DNA of 64,000 nucleotides from Rhynchopus sp. YZ270_cl-10 (taxonomy: Eukaryota > Euglenozoa > Diplonemea > Diplonemida > Diplonemidae). Position 1 is the first letter of the stretch. Each line of letters starts with the position of its first letter. The notes below the pieces were generated by a model. That model did no database searches. It saw only the letters and a program-made list of their open reading frames with translations, and was not told where the DNA came from. Positions 1 to 11,270 of this stretch are shown here, in pieces. Location of the stretch: the NCBI GenBank assembly GCA_964035575.1, contig OZ037871.1:868001-932000 (forward strand). Reading direction: 5' to 3'. Both the position numbers and the translations under genes were made by a program.

Positions 1-192
1 CTTTCATCCCACTACCTTTTCCCCCCATTTTTCCACGTAGATCAAAACCCAGTCCCCTATTCCCACATTCCCTCACTGTGTTAGATTTTTTGGGGGGTGG
101 GTGGGATTTTTTTTTTACCTTTTCCATAAGATGACCGAACAATGAGAGGTTGAAGGCCGGCAATCATTTTTTTTTTTTTTTTTCGGAGTGTT

Positions 193-236
193 CAGTGCCT
201 GCGTCCCAGAGGCGTTTGCACTATCAATTTCACTTT
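193..236 (+). repeat. Short interspersed repeat, CAGAGGCGTTTGCACT family
   Basis: This is a roughly 45-base unit containing AGTGCCTGCGTCCCAGAGG followed by CGTTTGCACT and a pyrimidine run. Close copies lie at 6034-6076, 11585-11624 and 63300-63345. More diverged copies lie near 53470-53515, 55550-55585 and 57793-57830. AGTG/CACT and GCCT/AGGC can pair, so each copy may fold into a small hairpin. The role is unknown. Confidence 0.7.
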
Positions 237-636
237 TTTCTTGGTTGCGACATTGCACGGTGATCAACTTTTCTTCGGCTACCAACAGAAGGGGTAAAAA
301 GGAGAACAAAAGACAGAGAAAACCACCCACCCCCCAAAAAAAAATTATATTGTTTTTGAGTACAGAACCCACCTGGTGGGTTGTTTGTCGAAAAAAAAAA
401 AAAGCAACTCCCCTAATTTGCTCGGGAAAAAAACAAATGTGAATTCCTTTTTTTTCTTTATACCCTTTGTGATATCAGCGAAGAGTGGATTACGCCATTT
501 CAACATTTGCAGCATGAAAGAATTTGGAAAAAAAAGAGAAACTTTGAAAGATGTGGTGTGCCATGTAAAGGCCCGTTCATCTATTTCTAAGTTTTTTTTT
601 TAAAGGTTGACCAGCATGAGATTCCTTATAGGAAGG

Positions 637-745
637 CCACCTGATTTTTTTTCTGAAATTTTGATGGTGTTTGGAGAAATGTAGTGGTATTTAAACCCCC
701 TACCCAACTAAACTCCACCAAAATTTCAGGCAAAATTTAGGTGGG
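637..745. repeat. Foldback (MITE-like) hairpin with CCACCTGATT ends
   Basis: The left arm (CCACCTGATT, then CTGAAATTTTG and ATGGTG) is matched in reverse complement by the right arm (CACCAAAATTTCAG, then AAATTTAGGTGG). The outer CCACCTGATT is shared with the foldbacks at 27420-27517 and 47762-47857, which suggests one loose family. Confidence 0.55.
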
Positions 746-1567
746 TGGGTCATTTTACCAACCTTTTTTTCTTCATTTTGTAGGTATTTACCTGGTGTAC
801 TGTTACTACCCTTTGTCACGTTTCTACCATTGCCATTGGTACACTGTCATGAGAGGGGCTTTGTATTTCAAGTCAATTTTTCTTTTTTTCTTTTTGTATA
901 AACGTCACCTTCCCTCCCTTTTTTAGAACCTCCCCCCCTCCCTTCACCAAGTCAATAGAACAGTGATGGTCAATAATGTGCCGTTAATCATCCCTTTTTC
1001 CTCTCTTCTCTCCCCTTTAGTGTTGACAGCTATTTTTAAATTTCCCCTAAAAAAAATGTTAACTTTTAGATTTTTGTTCAAAAAAATTCCCTTCGATAAA
1101 AACAAAAAAAAAATACAAAAAAAAAAAACAAAAAAAAAACAACAACAAAAAAAAAAAAAAACAACACCAAAAAACACTAAAAAACAAAAAAAGGGTACCA
1201 CCTCCACATGCTTTTATATTCAACTCTCTCTCCATTTTCCCACTCTCTTCATTTGTTCCTTATAATCACCCTTTTTTTTTTTTTTTTTGTGTAATGCACC
1301 CAGTAATGTATATAGGGGTGGTGGTGGTGCAGTAGAGGGGGAAATATGTGGGAAACCCCCTTTTTTTGGTTTTTCGCGTGGTTGTGTGCAGGGCTTTATA
1401 TAGCCAGCACCCACCAAAACGGTGGTTTTGTGTGAGGCAGTCATTGTTTTTGTGTGTGGCAAACTAGTGTCCTATCCAGGAATCCAGATTTCAAGATCGG
1501 GGTCAGCTTGTTTTTTTGCCCAAAAATTCAGCACTGCTACAAAGGAAGACATTGGGAGCTGTAGTTA

Positions 1568-1684
1568 TTTTTTGCGGAGCAAAAAAAATAAGATAAAATG
1601 GCGCCGCAGGCGAAAAAAATTCATGGTACGGTGTAAAAAGCTAGCGTTTTACACCACGAGTCACTCAAAGAACCCCTTTTTGCG
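1568..1684 (+). repeat. Interspersed repeat with GGCGCCGCAGGC core
   Basis: The unit runs: T run, GCGGAGC, A run, ATGGCGCCGCAGGC, A run, TACGGTGTAAAA, TAGC, TTTTACACCACGAGTCACTCAA, AACCCC and a T run. Close copies lie at 49578-49688 and 54425-54545. Inner palindromes are visible (TTTTTGCGGAGCAAAAA and GTGTAAAA with TTTTACAC). The GCGCCGCAGGCGC core also occurs near 10807 and, inverted, near 13897. Confidence 0.7.
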
Positions 1685-1902
1685 GAATCCCGACTCGTTT
1701 TTTAGGATTGATGACGACCGTGCTCTTCATGGTGGGGTCGCGTTGCTCTGTAGTCCTTCGGGACCCCTCTTAGAGCCCTGTAAGGTAAGGTAAAAATTGC
1801 AAAAAATCCCGAAATTCTATAGTTTTTTTTTTTTTTTTTCGGTTTTTTGTGGGATTTGGTCCCACATACAGATACCTATATACATCACTGAATGCACCCC
1901 TT

Positions 1903-1970
1903 CCTCTCTGACTTCACGTCTACAACACCACTAATCAATAAGCAGCAGAGCACAAAAAAGCACTTTCAAA
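1903..1970 (+). promoter_or_regulatory. Conserved upstream block, copy 1 (before the 2579 gene)
   Basis: It contains CTGACTTCACGTCTACAAC, CACCACTAATCAATAA and AGCACTTTCAAA. The same order of words occurs at 28505-28575, upstream of the kinase gene, and at 58009-58090, upstream of the 115-residue protein gene. Here the block is about 610 bases before the start codon, and a related piece (ACATTTTCAAACCCCC) recurs near 2138-2155. It may be a promoter or leader element, or a repeat that happens to lie near genes. Confidence 0.5.
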
Positions 1971-2578
1971 AAACAAACAAAAAAAAGTGGAGTTCATCCT
2001 CGGGTGTCTACACTAATACATCCCACACAGAGAAACAAAGCAAAAACAAAACAAAAACGATTGATGTAAACAAAAACTTCGCTTCAAAGCAACCCTTCAA
2101 TCAGTCTACACTAATACATACCAAGTTTTCAAACAAACATTTTCAAACCCCCCTCTCCCGACAGCACCCATTTGCCTCTCTCTACACAATAGCAAAAAAA
2201 AAAAATACCGTTCACATGCTCTCAGCTTCATCACCAAGCCCCACACAGTAAGCCGGCTCTGCCACTGCCGTTCTGACGACCACTACCCTGCTCATTTAAT
2301 AGGCAACTCACAGCATAGCATAGGTTCTACAACCTCCGCTCCCCCAGCAAAAGAGGGTTAAAGACACCACCGTTTTTTTTTTCCGGGAGAGGAGAAAGAG
2401 CGTTTAGTATAGTGGATCTCATCCTCGCGTATATACTAAAAAAAACAACCAATTTTTTCAAAAATAACTAGGGCTTTTCAATCTTATAACAGTTTTGTTT
2501 TTAAGTGTCTACCAAGAGAGGAACTTAAAAGATCGATTGTGAGGTGACGCGAGGAGGCCTTAGGTCTTAGCTCCTATT

Positions 2579-3847
2579 ATGGCGTTCATGCAATGCACAA
2601 AGTACACCCCAAAGGTGGAGACGCCGAAGCATTTGGGGTCTCGCGTAGCAGAGCATGCTTCTGTGCGGAGGCGGAATGAGGTCGAGGGGGGGACGTCGGG
2701 GAAGGTGTTGTGGGGGAGCATGCAGGCTGCGGCAGGGATGCAGACCCATCCGAAGGTGTGGACGACAAGCAACAAAGTGGACTATCCTACACGACGTTGC
2801 GAGACAGTCTCCCCCGAAGAGGTCCGCCTCCGTTCCACCCACATGAGAACCGAAAGCATCTGCTTCGGGGACGACCGCACCACCATGCGGAAAAGCATCA
2901 TGCAAGACCTCCCCCGCGAGCACTACATAGGCCGCCTCATGCACCGCCGCGGCACCGCACATAACAAAACCAAAAGCGAGCTCTTCGTCAGCCCTGCAGA
3001 AGTAGACGAATGGAAAAACAAGCATTTAGTCGCAATGTCGCATCGTCAATTCATCGGAAAGACCTCAGGCTCCTCTCGAGAAAATGAGGTCTCAAGAAAG
3101 GCGATCCAAAGGGACATGCTTGCATCGCATTTCGATGTAGGGTTTCCTGAGGAAACGCGGGGGGAGACGCACTGCAGGGCAGGGTCTGCAGGGGGGTCGC
3201 GTGCAGATGGTTTTGTGCGTGCGGAGGCAGTGACGGCTGCTGCAACGCCGAAGCTTGCGAAGACACCCTTCCCCCCCGCAGCCAAAGCGAAAGGTGTCGC
3301 CTCCTCCGTTGCCATTGTCGACCCGAACTGGAAGCCCCTCAACTCCACCACATCCTCCTTGTACGGCGCGAGTGTGTCAGGTGTTGTCCGCTCTCAGTTT
3401 GCGCAACGTCCCAACTCAGCAGGCCCTGCCTTCCAGCCACGACAGCCAGACGAAGGCAGCCAACGCGCCACCATGCATTCTAAACACTCCTGGAAGCTAG
3501 GTTATGACGAAGGGAGGATGCCGAATAGGTATGCTCTCTCAACTCTAGCAGATTATGGAAAAAATGTGTCATTTGAGTGAGTGAGGACTCATTTGAGGGA
3601 GAGTTTTGTCAATTGAACGAGGCATTTTACACTTTCAACCCTTTTTTTTGAAAGCGAGGGATAAGAAATGTTGTGCGTATCCCCCGCATTTCACTCAAAA
3701 TAAACCCTCTCCTGTAGGTATGTGTCCCAGCAGAAGTCCTCGTTCACTCCGGTTAGCTTTGGCGTGACGCCAAACGCCTCAGCCTCCCGTGCGGCAAGAA
3801 GAGAGTCAGGGCAGATCATGGTTCATACGTCTAGTGTGCCTTTGTGA
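2579..3847 (+). CDS. Axoneme/microtubule-associated-like protein, two exons
   Basis: I read two exons, 2579-3576 and 3718-3847, giving 375 residues. The 141-base intron starts GTGAGT and ends CCTGTAG, and splicing joins TTT-GA to G-TAT-GTG-TCC and stays in frame to TGA. The protein is basic, Ser/Thr- and Arg-rich, with no membrane segment and no enzyme motif. Short motifs such as TTSNKVDYP (62-70), RTESICFGDD (90-99) and RDMLASHFDVGF (178-189) resemble the repeated SHF-x-LG-type motifs of cilium proteins that bind tubulin, including microtubule inner proteins and SAXO-type proteins. That resemblance is from memory and weak. The start is the first ATG of the frame, a few bases after a TTAG. 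A conserved upstream block is shared with the CDKL kinase gene. The gene structure is well supported; the function is tentative. Confidence 0.7.
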
Positions 3848-3989
3848 GGGAGGAGGGAGGGAGGGAGAGGCAGGCATTGGGTGGACGGTAGTGTAGCACG
3901 CTGTATTTTGATGGGTTTTGAGAGTGAAATTACAGCGGAAAACACAGCTTATTGTATTATTCTTTTGCTTAGTGCCATTGTTAGGGGCT

Positions 3990-4118
3990 CCTAGGCATAC
4001 CCCGAAGGCGAATTCGTATTCACCCCATATTCGGATCCGAAAAAAGGGCGAATATGGTTCAAGAATTTTGGGATCCGAATATAGGGCGAATATGTATTCG
4101 CCTTCGGGGTATACCTAG
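3990..4118. repeat. Foldback element with ACCCCGAAGGCGAAT arms
   Basis: The left arm, CCTAGGCATACCCCGAAGG, is matched by the right arm CCTTCGGGGTATACCTAGG. The interior has further self-complementary CGAATATGG/GGATCCGAATAT pieces. At about 130 bases it is the size of a miniature inverted-repeat element. I see no second copy in the window. Confidence 0.75.
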
Positions 4119-4221
4119 GGAAGGGAAGAGGAGGGGGGTGGGGGGTTGGCGAGGGAAGTGGTGTTAACAATATTTAAGAAATAGAGTTGAATGAGATGCA
4201 CACCTTGCCGTGAAGGCGAAG

Positions 4222-4245
4222 TGTGTGTGTGTGTGTGTGTGTGTT
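4222..4245 (+). repeat. (GT)n microsatellite
   Basis: About twelve GT units follow the sequence GAAGGCGAA. Confidence 0.9.
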
Positions 4246-5024
4246 TTTTGGCCTCAAAGAGGTTTTCCTCTTCACGGCCAAGGTAGTCAGTGGGAGCGTA
4301 TTGTAATAAAAATATCAACACAGAACATTTATTACACACTTTACGCACAAACAAATCCCTTTCATGTATGCGTGCCTCTGATGCAGTTCAAAAGTATAAA
4401 TATAACACATTTTTTTGCGGCTTTACAGTCACTCTAAATGGTATTTCTTTCACCCCTTTTTTTTTACCCCATCTTGCCTCTCTTCATTTCTCATGGTGCA
4501 AAAAATGGTAGAAAAGAGGGGAAAACAAAACAAAAAAAACGCGCTGAGTCAAGCGTTGCAATAGAAAACCCTATGAGCTTGCTGTCTTTAATATTTCCTG
4601 CAAATTGCGTTGCGGAGCGACCACTCGTGCAGCAGTAACCCCTTTGGCGTCTGGCTTCGCGTTGCTGTCCCATGCAGGGTGGTGGATGTTGAAGTCTCTG
4701 AGAATAATCGTGGCGCACCAGTGTAGCGATCCCTCCACCGGATATACTTACCGCAAGATGTGTGCTGTCGTGAGCGCTTTCGCACGGCCTTCGTACTAAT
4801 CACCTTACCTGTTCACTGAGAACGGTGTCACCCCCTTCACCCCTCCATCTGCCACTTCCTTTTGATGAACTCAGATCTAGCAATTGGAAGCATATTATTG
4901 TCGCGGAAAATCTGGCAGCAGTTTCAATTTTTTTTTTCCCTTCTGCACTTCCATTACATTCCATTCCATACAGATTATTTTTCCTATTCTTAAACTTTCG
5001 CATCCACACACACACCCTTCCGCA

Positions 5025-5726
5025 ATGTGCCCTCCCACGAGACACCAGAAGCCCGCCAAGGAGATCCAGAACAGGACCTTCAAGGTCTACGGCCTCCCCC
5101 GCTACAGCAAGATGGAGCTGGAATATGCACTCCAATTCCTGGGCATGTCCCTCGAGAGACGTGGCCTGCATTTGGAGGGGGAGAACGGGTTGTTCAACGC
5201 CTTCGTGAAATGCCCTGCTGATCGGAACGTAGAGAAGGTGAAGAAGGAGCTTTGTGTTGCCTTAGGGGCGAAGCACGTTAAGCTGCTGGCGTCCTACAAA
5301 GAGCCGAGAGATAGTGTTAAAGGGAATGTGTTGCTGCTTGTTGTTGTGCCATATTCGGAGCAGACGGGGGCAGCGGAAATGGTCCGAACGATGGCAGGAA
5401 TCGAAAACTTTGCGGCGGACCACATTCTTGCGGAGACTGGATTAAAGGTGAAGTCTGTTCAGCTCTACTCAAACACCGGATCGATGTTTAAATACGGCAT
5501 GGAAATGCACACCGCAGGGGAAGCAAACACAGTTCTCACTTCAAACGTCCTCGATGCCGTCTGGTACAACGATACCCTCATGTACGCACTGCAAAAGACC
5601 AAAAAGCAGATGAACTACACCAAATATAGCAAAACGGAATCCAGTGAGACAGAAGCCGTGCCCGAAGTGCCCGAAATGTCTGAAATGTCCGAAGAAATCC
5701 AGCTCTGTATGACGCAATACGTCTAA
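5025..5726 (+). CDS. RRM-like protein, possibly a TRMT2A-related fragment
   Basis: This single open exon encodes 233 residues. I chose the ATG at 5025 because the protein becomes compositionally normal there; the longer frame upstream translates a pyrimidine-rich leader. Residues 16-85 look like an RNA-recognition-motif fold: TFKVYGLPRYSK as an RNP2-like strand and FNAFVKCPADRNVEKVKKEL as the RNP1-like half. The next ~100 residues have a VPYSEQ motif, a strand reading NVLLLVVVP, then GLKVKSVQLYSN and HTAGEANTVLTSNVLD. This order recalls the region between the RRM and the methyltransferase domain of TRMT2A/TrmA-type tRNA uracil-5 methyltransferases. No SAM-binding domain or catalytic Cys follows, and the tail is acidic. 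It could be a shortened paralogue or an unrelated RRM protein. Confidence 0.6.
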   Translation: MCPPTRHQKPAKEIQNRTFKVYGLPRYSKMELEYALQFLGMSLERRGLHLEGENGLFNAFVKCPADRNVEKVKKELCVALGAKHVKLLASYKEPRDSVKGNVLLLVVVPYSEQTGAAEMVRTMAGIENFAADHILAETGLKVKSVQLYSNTGSMFKYGMEMHTAGEANTVLTSNVLDAVWYNDTLMYALQKTKKQMNYTKYSKTESSETEAVPEVPEMSEMSEEIQLCMTQYV

Positions 5727-6033
5727 ATCCAATCCTTTGATTTTTGATGACGAAGAAAAAGAAATTTTGGTTTTTTCTAAGAAATTTCTTTTGCAAAAAA
5801 ACCCATGGATTTTTGGTGATTATCTTTTTTAAAAAATACAGAAAGAAACAAAAACAGCAAAAAAAAATACACCCACCGGATAAATATAAACTTTGGTATT
5901 TATCTACGGGGTTATTTTATTTTTTCTGTTCCCAAAAATGAAACACTCTTTTTTACCCAACATTTTTTTTCCCTTGGTGGTATCGCATCTTTTGAGACCT
6001 TTTTTGAACCACCTTCCGTCCCCCTCCCCTTCA

Positions 6034-6076
6034 GTGCCTGCGTCCCAGAGGCGTTTGCACTATCAACTTCACCTTT
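6034..6076 (+). repeat. CAGAGGCGTTTGCACT repeat, copy 2
   Basis: It is nearly identical to the copy at 193-236 over AGTGCCTGCGTCCCAGAGG and CGTTTGCACTATCAA, and is followed by a T run. Confidence 0.75.
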
Positions 6077-6144
6077 TTTTTTTGTTTTTTTTAGCTGTGT
6101 GTACTGCGAGGTACATTCATCCGTTCAGTTGTCTTTTTTATTTA

Positions 6145-6183
6145 CAAGGTGACTAAGCACAGAGAGGCTTAGGATCATCCTAC
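6145..6183 (+). repeat. Conserved hairpin followed by T-rich tract
   Basis: AAGGTGA-CTAAGC, a loop of CACAGAGAG type, then GCTTAG-GA-TCATCCT form an imperfect stem-loop, followed by ACAAAACTTTTC. It lies about 420 bases past the stop of the 5025 gene. Other clear members are at 12466-12500, 48409-48443, 48582-48618, 53359-53396, 54744-54779 and 59122-59153. Confidence 0.7.
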
Positions 6184-7089
6184 AAAACTTTTCTTTTATT
6201 TTGTTCATCATTTCTTCCCCAAAACATAGGCACTCGGAGGGGCCACCCATTTCCCCCGTTTGTTTGTTGATATTTCATTATCATTAGCATCGTTTCATCC
6301 CCCCTTGTAGACCAGTCGTGACACGGCAGCTGAGATTGCTGTGCACGTACCGGAACTACTTCTTTTGGCTGTTCTGGAAAATTAAAACTATCCAAAGAAA
6401 AGGATTCTTCAGATCAAGCCAGATGGCAGGCCCATTTTTTTCTGTTTTCCTGAGTTAGTAGCTATTTTTTTATTGGCCAGAAAAGTCGTTTTTTTGTTGT
6501 TTTGAGTGTTTTCTGAGTACACACTAAGACATCTCTAAGAGAAACACGGCTTTTCCGAAGGCTGGTGAAGATAGTCGCAACTACACCAAAACAGATCGAA
6601 AGCAAAAAAAAAAATGAAATGGGAAAGATTAGCAACTGAGGGTGTCGTCACAACCTGTGTGAGATGCATGCACACTGAAATTATGTTTCTATAATTTCTA
6701 TGATCCATCTCAACATAACACCGAGTCATGTCTCTGGATGCGTGGTGGAAAGGAGGGTGATACTTCAACGGAAAGCAGCGTGAGTATCCAATGAGGAAAA
6801 GAAGAGGAAGAAAAAAAAAAAAAATGTATCACCATTTCCTTTTTGATCGCACAACCAGAGGCCATTCTCGGTGTATTTTTAAAAAAAAAAATCAAACACA
6901 TTTTTTGACAATCTCCGTTTTCTTTTCCTTTTCCCGTTTTTTTTGAAATGAGCCCCATCATGTATTTCGCGGAAATGTGAGTGAAAAAATGAAAAAGCTT
7001 TTCAAAAAAATAAACTGTTGCAAAAACCTTGGCTCGAAGTAATGTATTACCGACTATTTCTTGTCTACACCAACATTTTTTTTTTGTCA

Positions 7090-7250
7090 CCTCTTGAAAT
7101 GAAGGAGGAAATAGAAACAACGCATTTTTGAACACACTTTGTGGTGGACGAACCGCGCTGCAGAGCCACTCCTCACCAAACAGGTCGAGGTGTTGTGCGT
7201 TTCACCACAACCTCCATGGGGTTTTATCGTGCGATGAGTGTTACGTTTCC
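7090..7250 (+). repeat. SINE-like interspersed repeat, copy 1
   Basis: It shares about 150 bases with 28285-28445, including GAAGGAGGAAATAGAAACAA, CGCATTTTTGAACACAC, GACGAACCGCGCTGCAGAG, AACAGGTCGAGGTG and TTTCACCACAACCTC. The two copies have diverged by substitutions and small gaps. No reading frame is conserved between them. A retroposed RNA gene is possible, but I see no clear polymerase III box. Confidence 0.65.
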
Positions 7251-7810
7251 ATTTTTATCTTCCCATGCGTCTCACAGCCCCTATTTTTGGTGTCAAAGCT
7301 TAACCTCCTCTTACCAAAAAAAGTCCTTTCTCTTTTTTTTCAGAAAGTCCACACCCATCCACAATGTTTGGTTATTTTTTCCCCCCCCCCGTATTGAAGA
7401 CTACTAAATGCACAATTGTCTGCACTGTTTTCAAGGGGAAAAGGTGAGATAAAGAAGAAAAGAAGAAAAGGGAGGGTTCCACAGCAAACACAGTTGACCC
7501 TAAACGCACGCTATCTGCATGTGTTTTTTTTTTCTCCCTCCTCTCTCCCTGTCCTCGCTCTTCATGGGCTTTCCGCTTCCACTCTTCCCACTTCCCCCCA
7601 ACATCACATAGCAAATCCTTTACAAAATCCTTTAAACACCAAGCTATCCATCAAAATGGATACCTAGACGAATTGTCAAAGACGCCAATAATAACAAAAA
7701 AAAAAAAAAAATGCTCAACCCTTCACATCAACACTTTATTTTGTATTTTATCAATTTTTTACTCAGTTCAGTTCTGTTTAGTTTAGCCGTTGAGGAACTC
7801 TTTTTTTTTC

Positions 7811-8756
7811 ATCAGTCCTATTCGTGGTCATTTACCCCCCCCCCCCCCCTTTGGGTCGGTGAACCGGAAATTTTGGAAATAAGGGGGTAAAATAAGGGGG
7901 GGGGGTAAATGAGGGGGTAAGGGGGGGGGGTAAATTACCATGTTATGGGTTAGGTCATGTTTTTGGGTGGGAAGGGGGGACTTTTTCATACACGGTGGGG
8001 TAAAATTTTGCACAACACAGTGTGACGACACATGCTCTCATGACAAATGTGTCATCTGAAAAAAATTCCTCACTTCCTTGCGACATCGCAAGCAGTCATG
8101 CATCATGGATCCACATCATCCACATCATCTTTCTGCCCGTGCCTGAACCATGACTGGTCAGGGATCACGGTGTTGCCTCAGATTCCGTGAGGTGTCCCAA
8201 ACGTATCGCCCACGCAGCACAAACGTACCCACCTGCACCCATCTACCTGCACACGTGATGTAAAACAGGGTGAAAGATTATTTGCACTTTACCCCTTTCC
8301 TCATTTCGAGCTTGTCTCCAGCTTCAAATCAGACGAGTCCTACAGTCTCCGGATGTACGACCCGCTGAACACATCAGCCCCTCCCAGCAAACCATAAAAC
8401 AAAACAGGTATGCGCTGCACTAAGTGAAACTATTACCCCATAATTACACGCCAGGTGGTGTTTTGCCACTCGTTCCCTGAACCCCCTCGCTTCGCTCGTG
8501 GGTTTAGGTCACTCGTGACAAAACACCACCTGGCGTGTTGCGGCGATAATTACCCAAAAATTACCTGGTGGCTGGTACTTTACCCCCCCAGGGGGGTAAA
8601 GTACCAGCCACAACAGGGTATTATAAGGGGGGGGGGGGGGGGGGGGTAAATTACCATGTTATTTTGGCCTGAACTGTTTTTTTCTGAAAAAGGGGGTAAA
8701 ATAAGGGGGGGGGGGTAAATTTAGGGGGGGGGTAAATGACCACGAATAGGACTGAT
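7811..8756. mobile_element. 946-base inverted-repeat DNA element, copy 1
   Basis: The ends are ATCAGTCCTATTCGTGG and its reverse complement CCACGAATAGGACTGAT, each followed inward by long C or G runs and TAAATGA/TCATTTA. A near-identical copy of the same length lies in opposite orientation at 45284-46229. The interior has no transposase frame, so it is non-autonomous. It contains nested palindromes, notably 8452-8540, where CACGCCAGGTGGTGTTTTG is matched by CAAAACACCACCTGGCGTG. The superfamily is unknown because I cannot define a convincing target duplication. Confidence 0.85.
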
Positions 8757-9709
8757 ATATTTTTCATAAGCGGGGATACCTTGGTACATTCCCCAATGGT
8801 TTCCTGTCTATCACAAAACAGAAAACGTATGGATGAAATTCTCAGACAGGCGACACAAAAAAAAAATACAACAACAATAATACCACGCATTAAGTGTGTG
8901 CACTCTCACCTCGGGCTCTTGGAGTATCCTGTGCGCGCCTTTTTTTTTTGCCCACATTTTGCACGATGAGCCCTTGAGGAACAGAAACCTGCCCCCGGGT
9001 GACCACTTCTTGCGAGGATTTTTGTTTTAAATATTTGATTTCCAAAGATTGTAGTGCGAAAATGATTGTTCTCCCTTTTTTTCCCCTCTTCCAGTCGACC
9101 TGGTGTCGCCATCATCGCCGTTTTTGTTTTTCTAGCGTCGATTTTTTTTTTTTTTTTTTTTTTTTTTTTGTGATTTTTCGTAGTTTTCGTAATGATCTTT
9201 GGCAAACAAATATTTAAATATCAAATATTCACTTCTTTTAGGGTGAATAAACAGCGTGCTTTTTTTCCCCCCCCATCCTGGGAAAGGCTCTTTTCCCCTG
9301 TAATTGTTTGATGTATTTATTTGCCTCCCTTCATGGACATAGTCATGATCAGGGTCAGGCTTTTGGTCTCAAATGCAAAAAAAAAAAAAATGCACCAACC
9401 AATCAGTTTCCCCATCCACAATTTCCCATTATTTTACTCTTTTTTTGTTTTTTTTTTTTTTTATATATGATGAAAATACTTTTTATATACATTTTGTATT
9501 GTAAACCTACGGGTGTGGACAGACCATGTATGAACCACCGAGTGCTCGGGTCTGATTATTTTGGTCTTAGGGGGTGGACAAGCAAAATGGTTGCTTCGAG
9601 TGGTCTCTGTAGATCCTCTCTTGCCACTTCCTGTAGGCTTGTCCTACAGGATGTTTGTCAGGAGGATGTCTGGAGTCTTTGTCCTGACGCAATGTCATTT
9701 TTATTAATG

Positions 9710-9775
9710 CCGTTCTGCACAGCTGATGCTGTGTGACAACGATTTGTGATCAAGGTGACCAATCATGAGAGTTCT
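9710..9775 (+). repeat. Two-hairpin composite repeat, diverged copy
   Basis: GCACAGC-TGAT-GCTGTG forms a first small hairpin, then AACGAT, then AAGGTGACCAATCATGAGAG, which resembles the start of the conserved hairpin family. The same order occurs at 12428-12500 with a better-preserved second hairpin. Confidence 0.55.
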
Positions 9776-11190
9776 ATCATTTTTACAAAGAAAAACTGTG
9801 CTCCCGTACCCAAGGCTTTGGCCAAAACATTGAGTACAGACCCTACCCAGGAGGGTACTTTGGCGATTTGCCGACACAACACACACGTGGGATGTATGTG
9901 ATTAGGGCACATCAATGCGTATGGAGTATTCTTAGTTGAACAACACAAAACAAAACCATGCGTGGTGACTAACCTTTCAGAGGCTTAGTCTTACCAAACC
10001 TTCTTTTTTTTTTCTCTTTTTCTGTAACGAATCACACACATACCTCCCCTCCGCCCCCTTTTACTCCCTTGTAACTTCCATTTCTGACAAACATACGCAT
10101 GCAAAATAAAAACAGAAAACTTCAGACATGCCTTGTGATGGCTATACCGCCATTCTTGGTCCATCCCCTTAAGTGTATGTGTGCAACGCACACCCCACAT
10201 TCGTCTTGCACTGATACACACCTCATGATGTATGTTATGGTGGCCAAAACAGAGCGCCTTTGGTTTATCGTACCAATAGTGTCTCTTATACGTCTTATTT
10301 AACTCTTTATTGCCCAACCGGTCCCCTTCTTTTTCTTTTTTTCCCCCCTTCTTTTTCTCTTTGATAAATTGATAAATTGTAAACGTGTCATCTCGTTTTT
10401 TTTTTTTCTCTTCGTGTGATCTCCACGTAGCCGTCACCTGCCTATCTCGTGTTTCGTGGACACCGCTACTACGTCCTACTCCCGCCTCCACTCCTCAGGT
10501 AACGAAACGGGGATCATTGGATGTCCAGGGTAATTAGGCCCGGGTGAGATAGGTTGGTTCAGGATTTTTATCCCTGCGTCAGAGTGTGGTCAAAGGCTTT
10601 TAGTGGAGAGCACAGGACCGTATTCTTGTGAAGCAGGGCTAGGTTCTTTTTTGTACCAAGCAAAATGATAGCCGTGGAGCTGTTTCCCAGACGGGAGACA
10701 ATCCCATTTTTTTTTTTTTTTCTGATATATCAACCAGGCTCTCCGCTAGGATTTCCGATTTTGAAAATATTCTGTTGATGGTCCACGTTGGTGGGGTACA
10801 TGCTTGCGCCGCAGGCGCACGGTACGCAACTTTTTTTTTTACCAACGCCCGATTTTGACTTTTTTGGGACGTTTGAGCACTCACCTCTCCATATCTTCTT
10901 CTCCTGAGCTTTTTTGACAGGTAGAACGGGTCTGAACCACTTAGCAGAACTTTTTTTCTTTTTCTTTTTTTCCCCATTTTCAAAAAGTTCTGTTGACAAT
11001 CAACAGAACTTTAGTACCTAGCGGAGTGCCTGATATCAACTGAGGTGGTGACTACAACACCATTTCTTTTACAATTTTAGAGGAAGAAAGTTGGGGACAT
11101 TTTTTGTTGATCCCACCTATGCTATCAATTTATTGAATGCATATGTTGAAAATACAGTTTACAATTTACAATTCCGGGTGGGTAATACCA

Positions 11191-11270
11191 AGTCGTAAAA
11201 AAATGTTGGAACGTACAAAGGTTCGAACGCTGGGGGGGTTCTTTTTTAGCATTCCAACATTTTTACGACT
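11191..11270. repeat. Foldback with AGTCGTAAAAA arms
   Basis: AGTCGTAAAAAAATGTTGGAA is matched about 40 bases later by TTCCAACATTTTTACGACT. The loop includes GTACAAAGG and a G run. It is MITE-sized. Confidence 0.75.

Larger units (their letters stand above)
1..1900. other. Non-coding spacer rich in homopolymers and short repeats
   Basis: I see no credible gene here. The stretch is dominated by A and T runs (for example 1100-1195 and 1269-1290) and short interspersed repeats: a hairpin-family relative near 128-170, the CAGAGGCGTTTGCACT repeat at 193-236, a TTGAGTACAGAACCC repeat near 355-395, a foldback at 637-745 and a GGCGCCGCAGGC-type repeat at 1568-1684. Reading frames through it are low-complexity and rich in Lys and Phe. 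Confidence 0.7.
3848..5024. other. Spacer between the first two genes
   Basis: It contains a palindromic foldback (3990-4118), a (GT)n run (4222-4245) and AT-rich sequence. The part at 4605-4800 is more balanced in composition but has no convincing reading frame. A pyrimidine tract lies 70-100 bases before the next start codon. Confidence 0.6.
5727..7810. other. Repeat-bearing spacer without a recognised gene
   Basis: It holds the CAGAGGCGTTTGCACT repeat (6034-6076), a conserved hairpin (6145-6183) and a SINE-like repeat (about 7090-7250) that recurs at 28285-28445. A TTGGCTCGAAGT repeat near 7028-7075 recurs at 47948-48003. Frames here are short and low-complexity. Confidence 0.65.

Noticed and set aside
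1740-1790. Possible tRNA-like stretch near GTTGCTCTGTAGTCC
   Set aside because: No cloverleaf with acceptor stem and TTC arm can be formed. No tRNA gene was found anywhere by eye.
4884-5024. N-terminal extension of the RRM-like protein to 4884
   Set aside because: The extra residues translate a pyrimidine-rich leader (Phe/Pro/His-rich). The ATG at 5025 starts the protein-like part.
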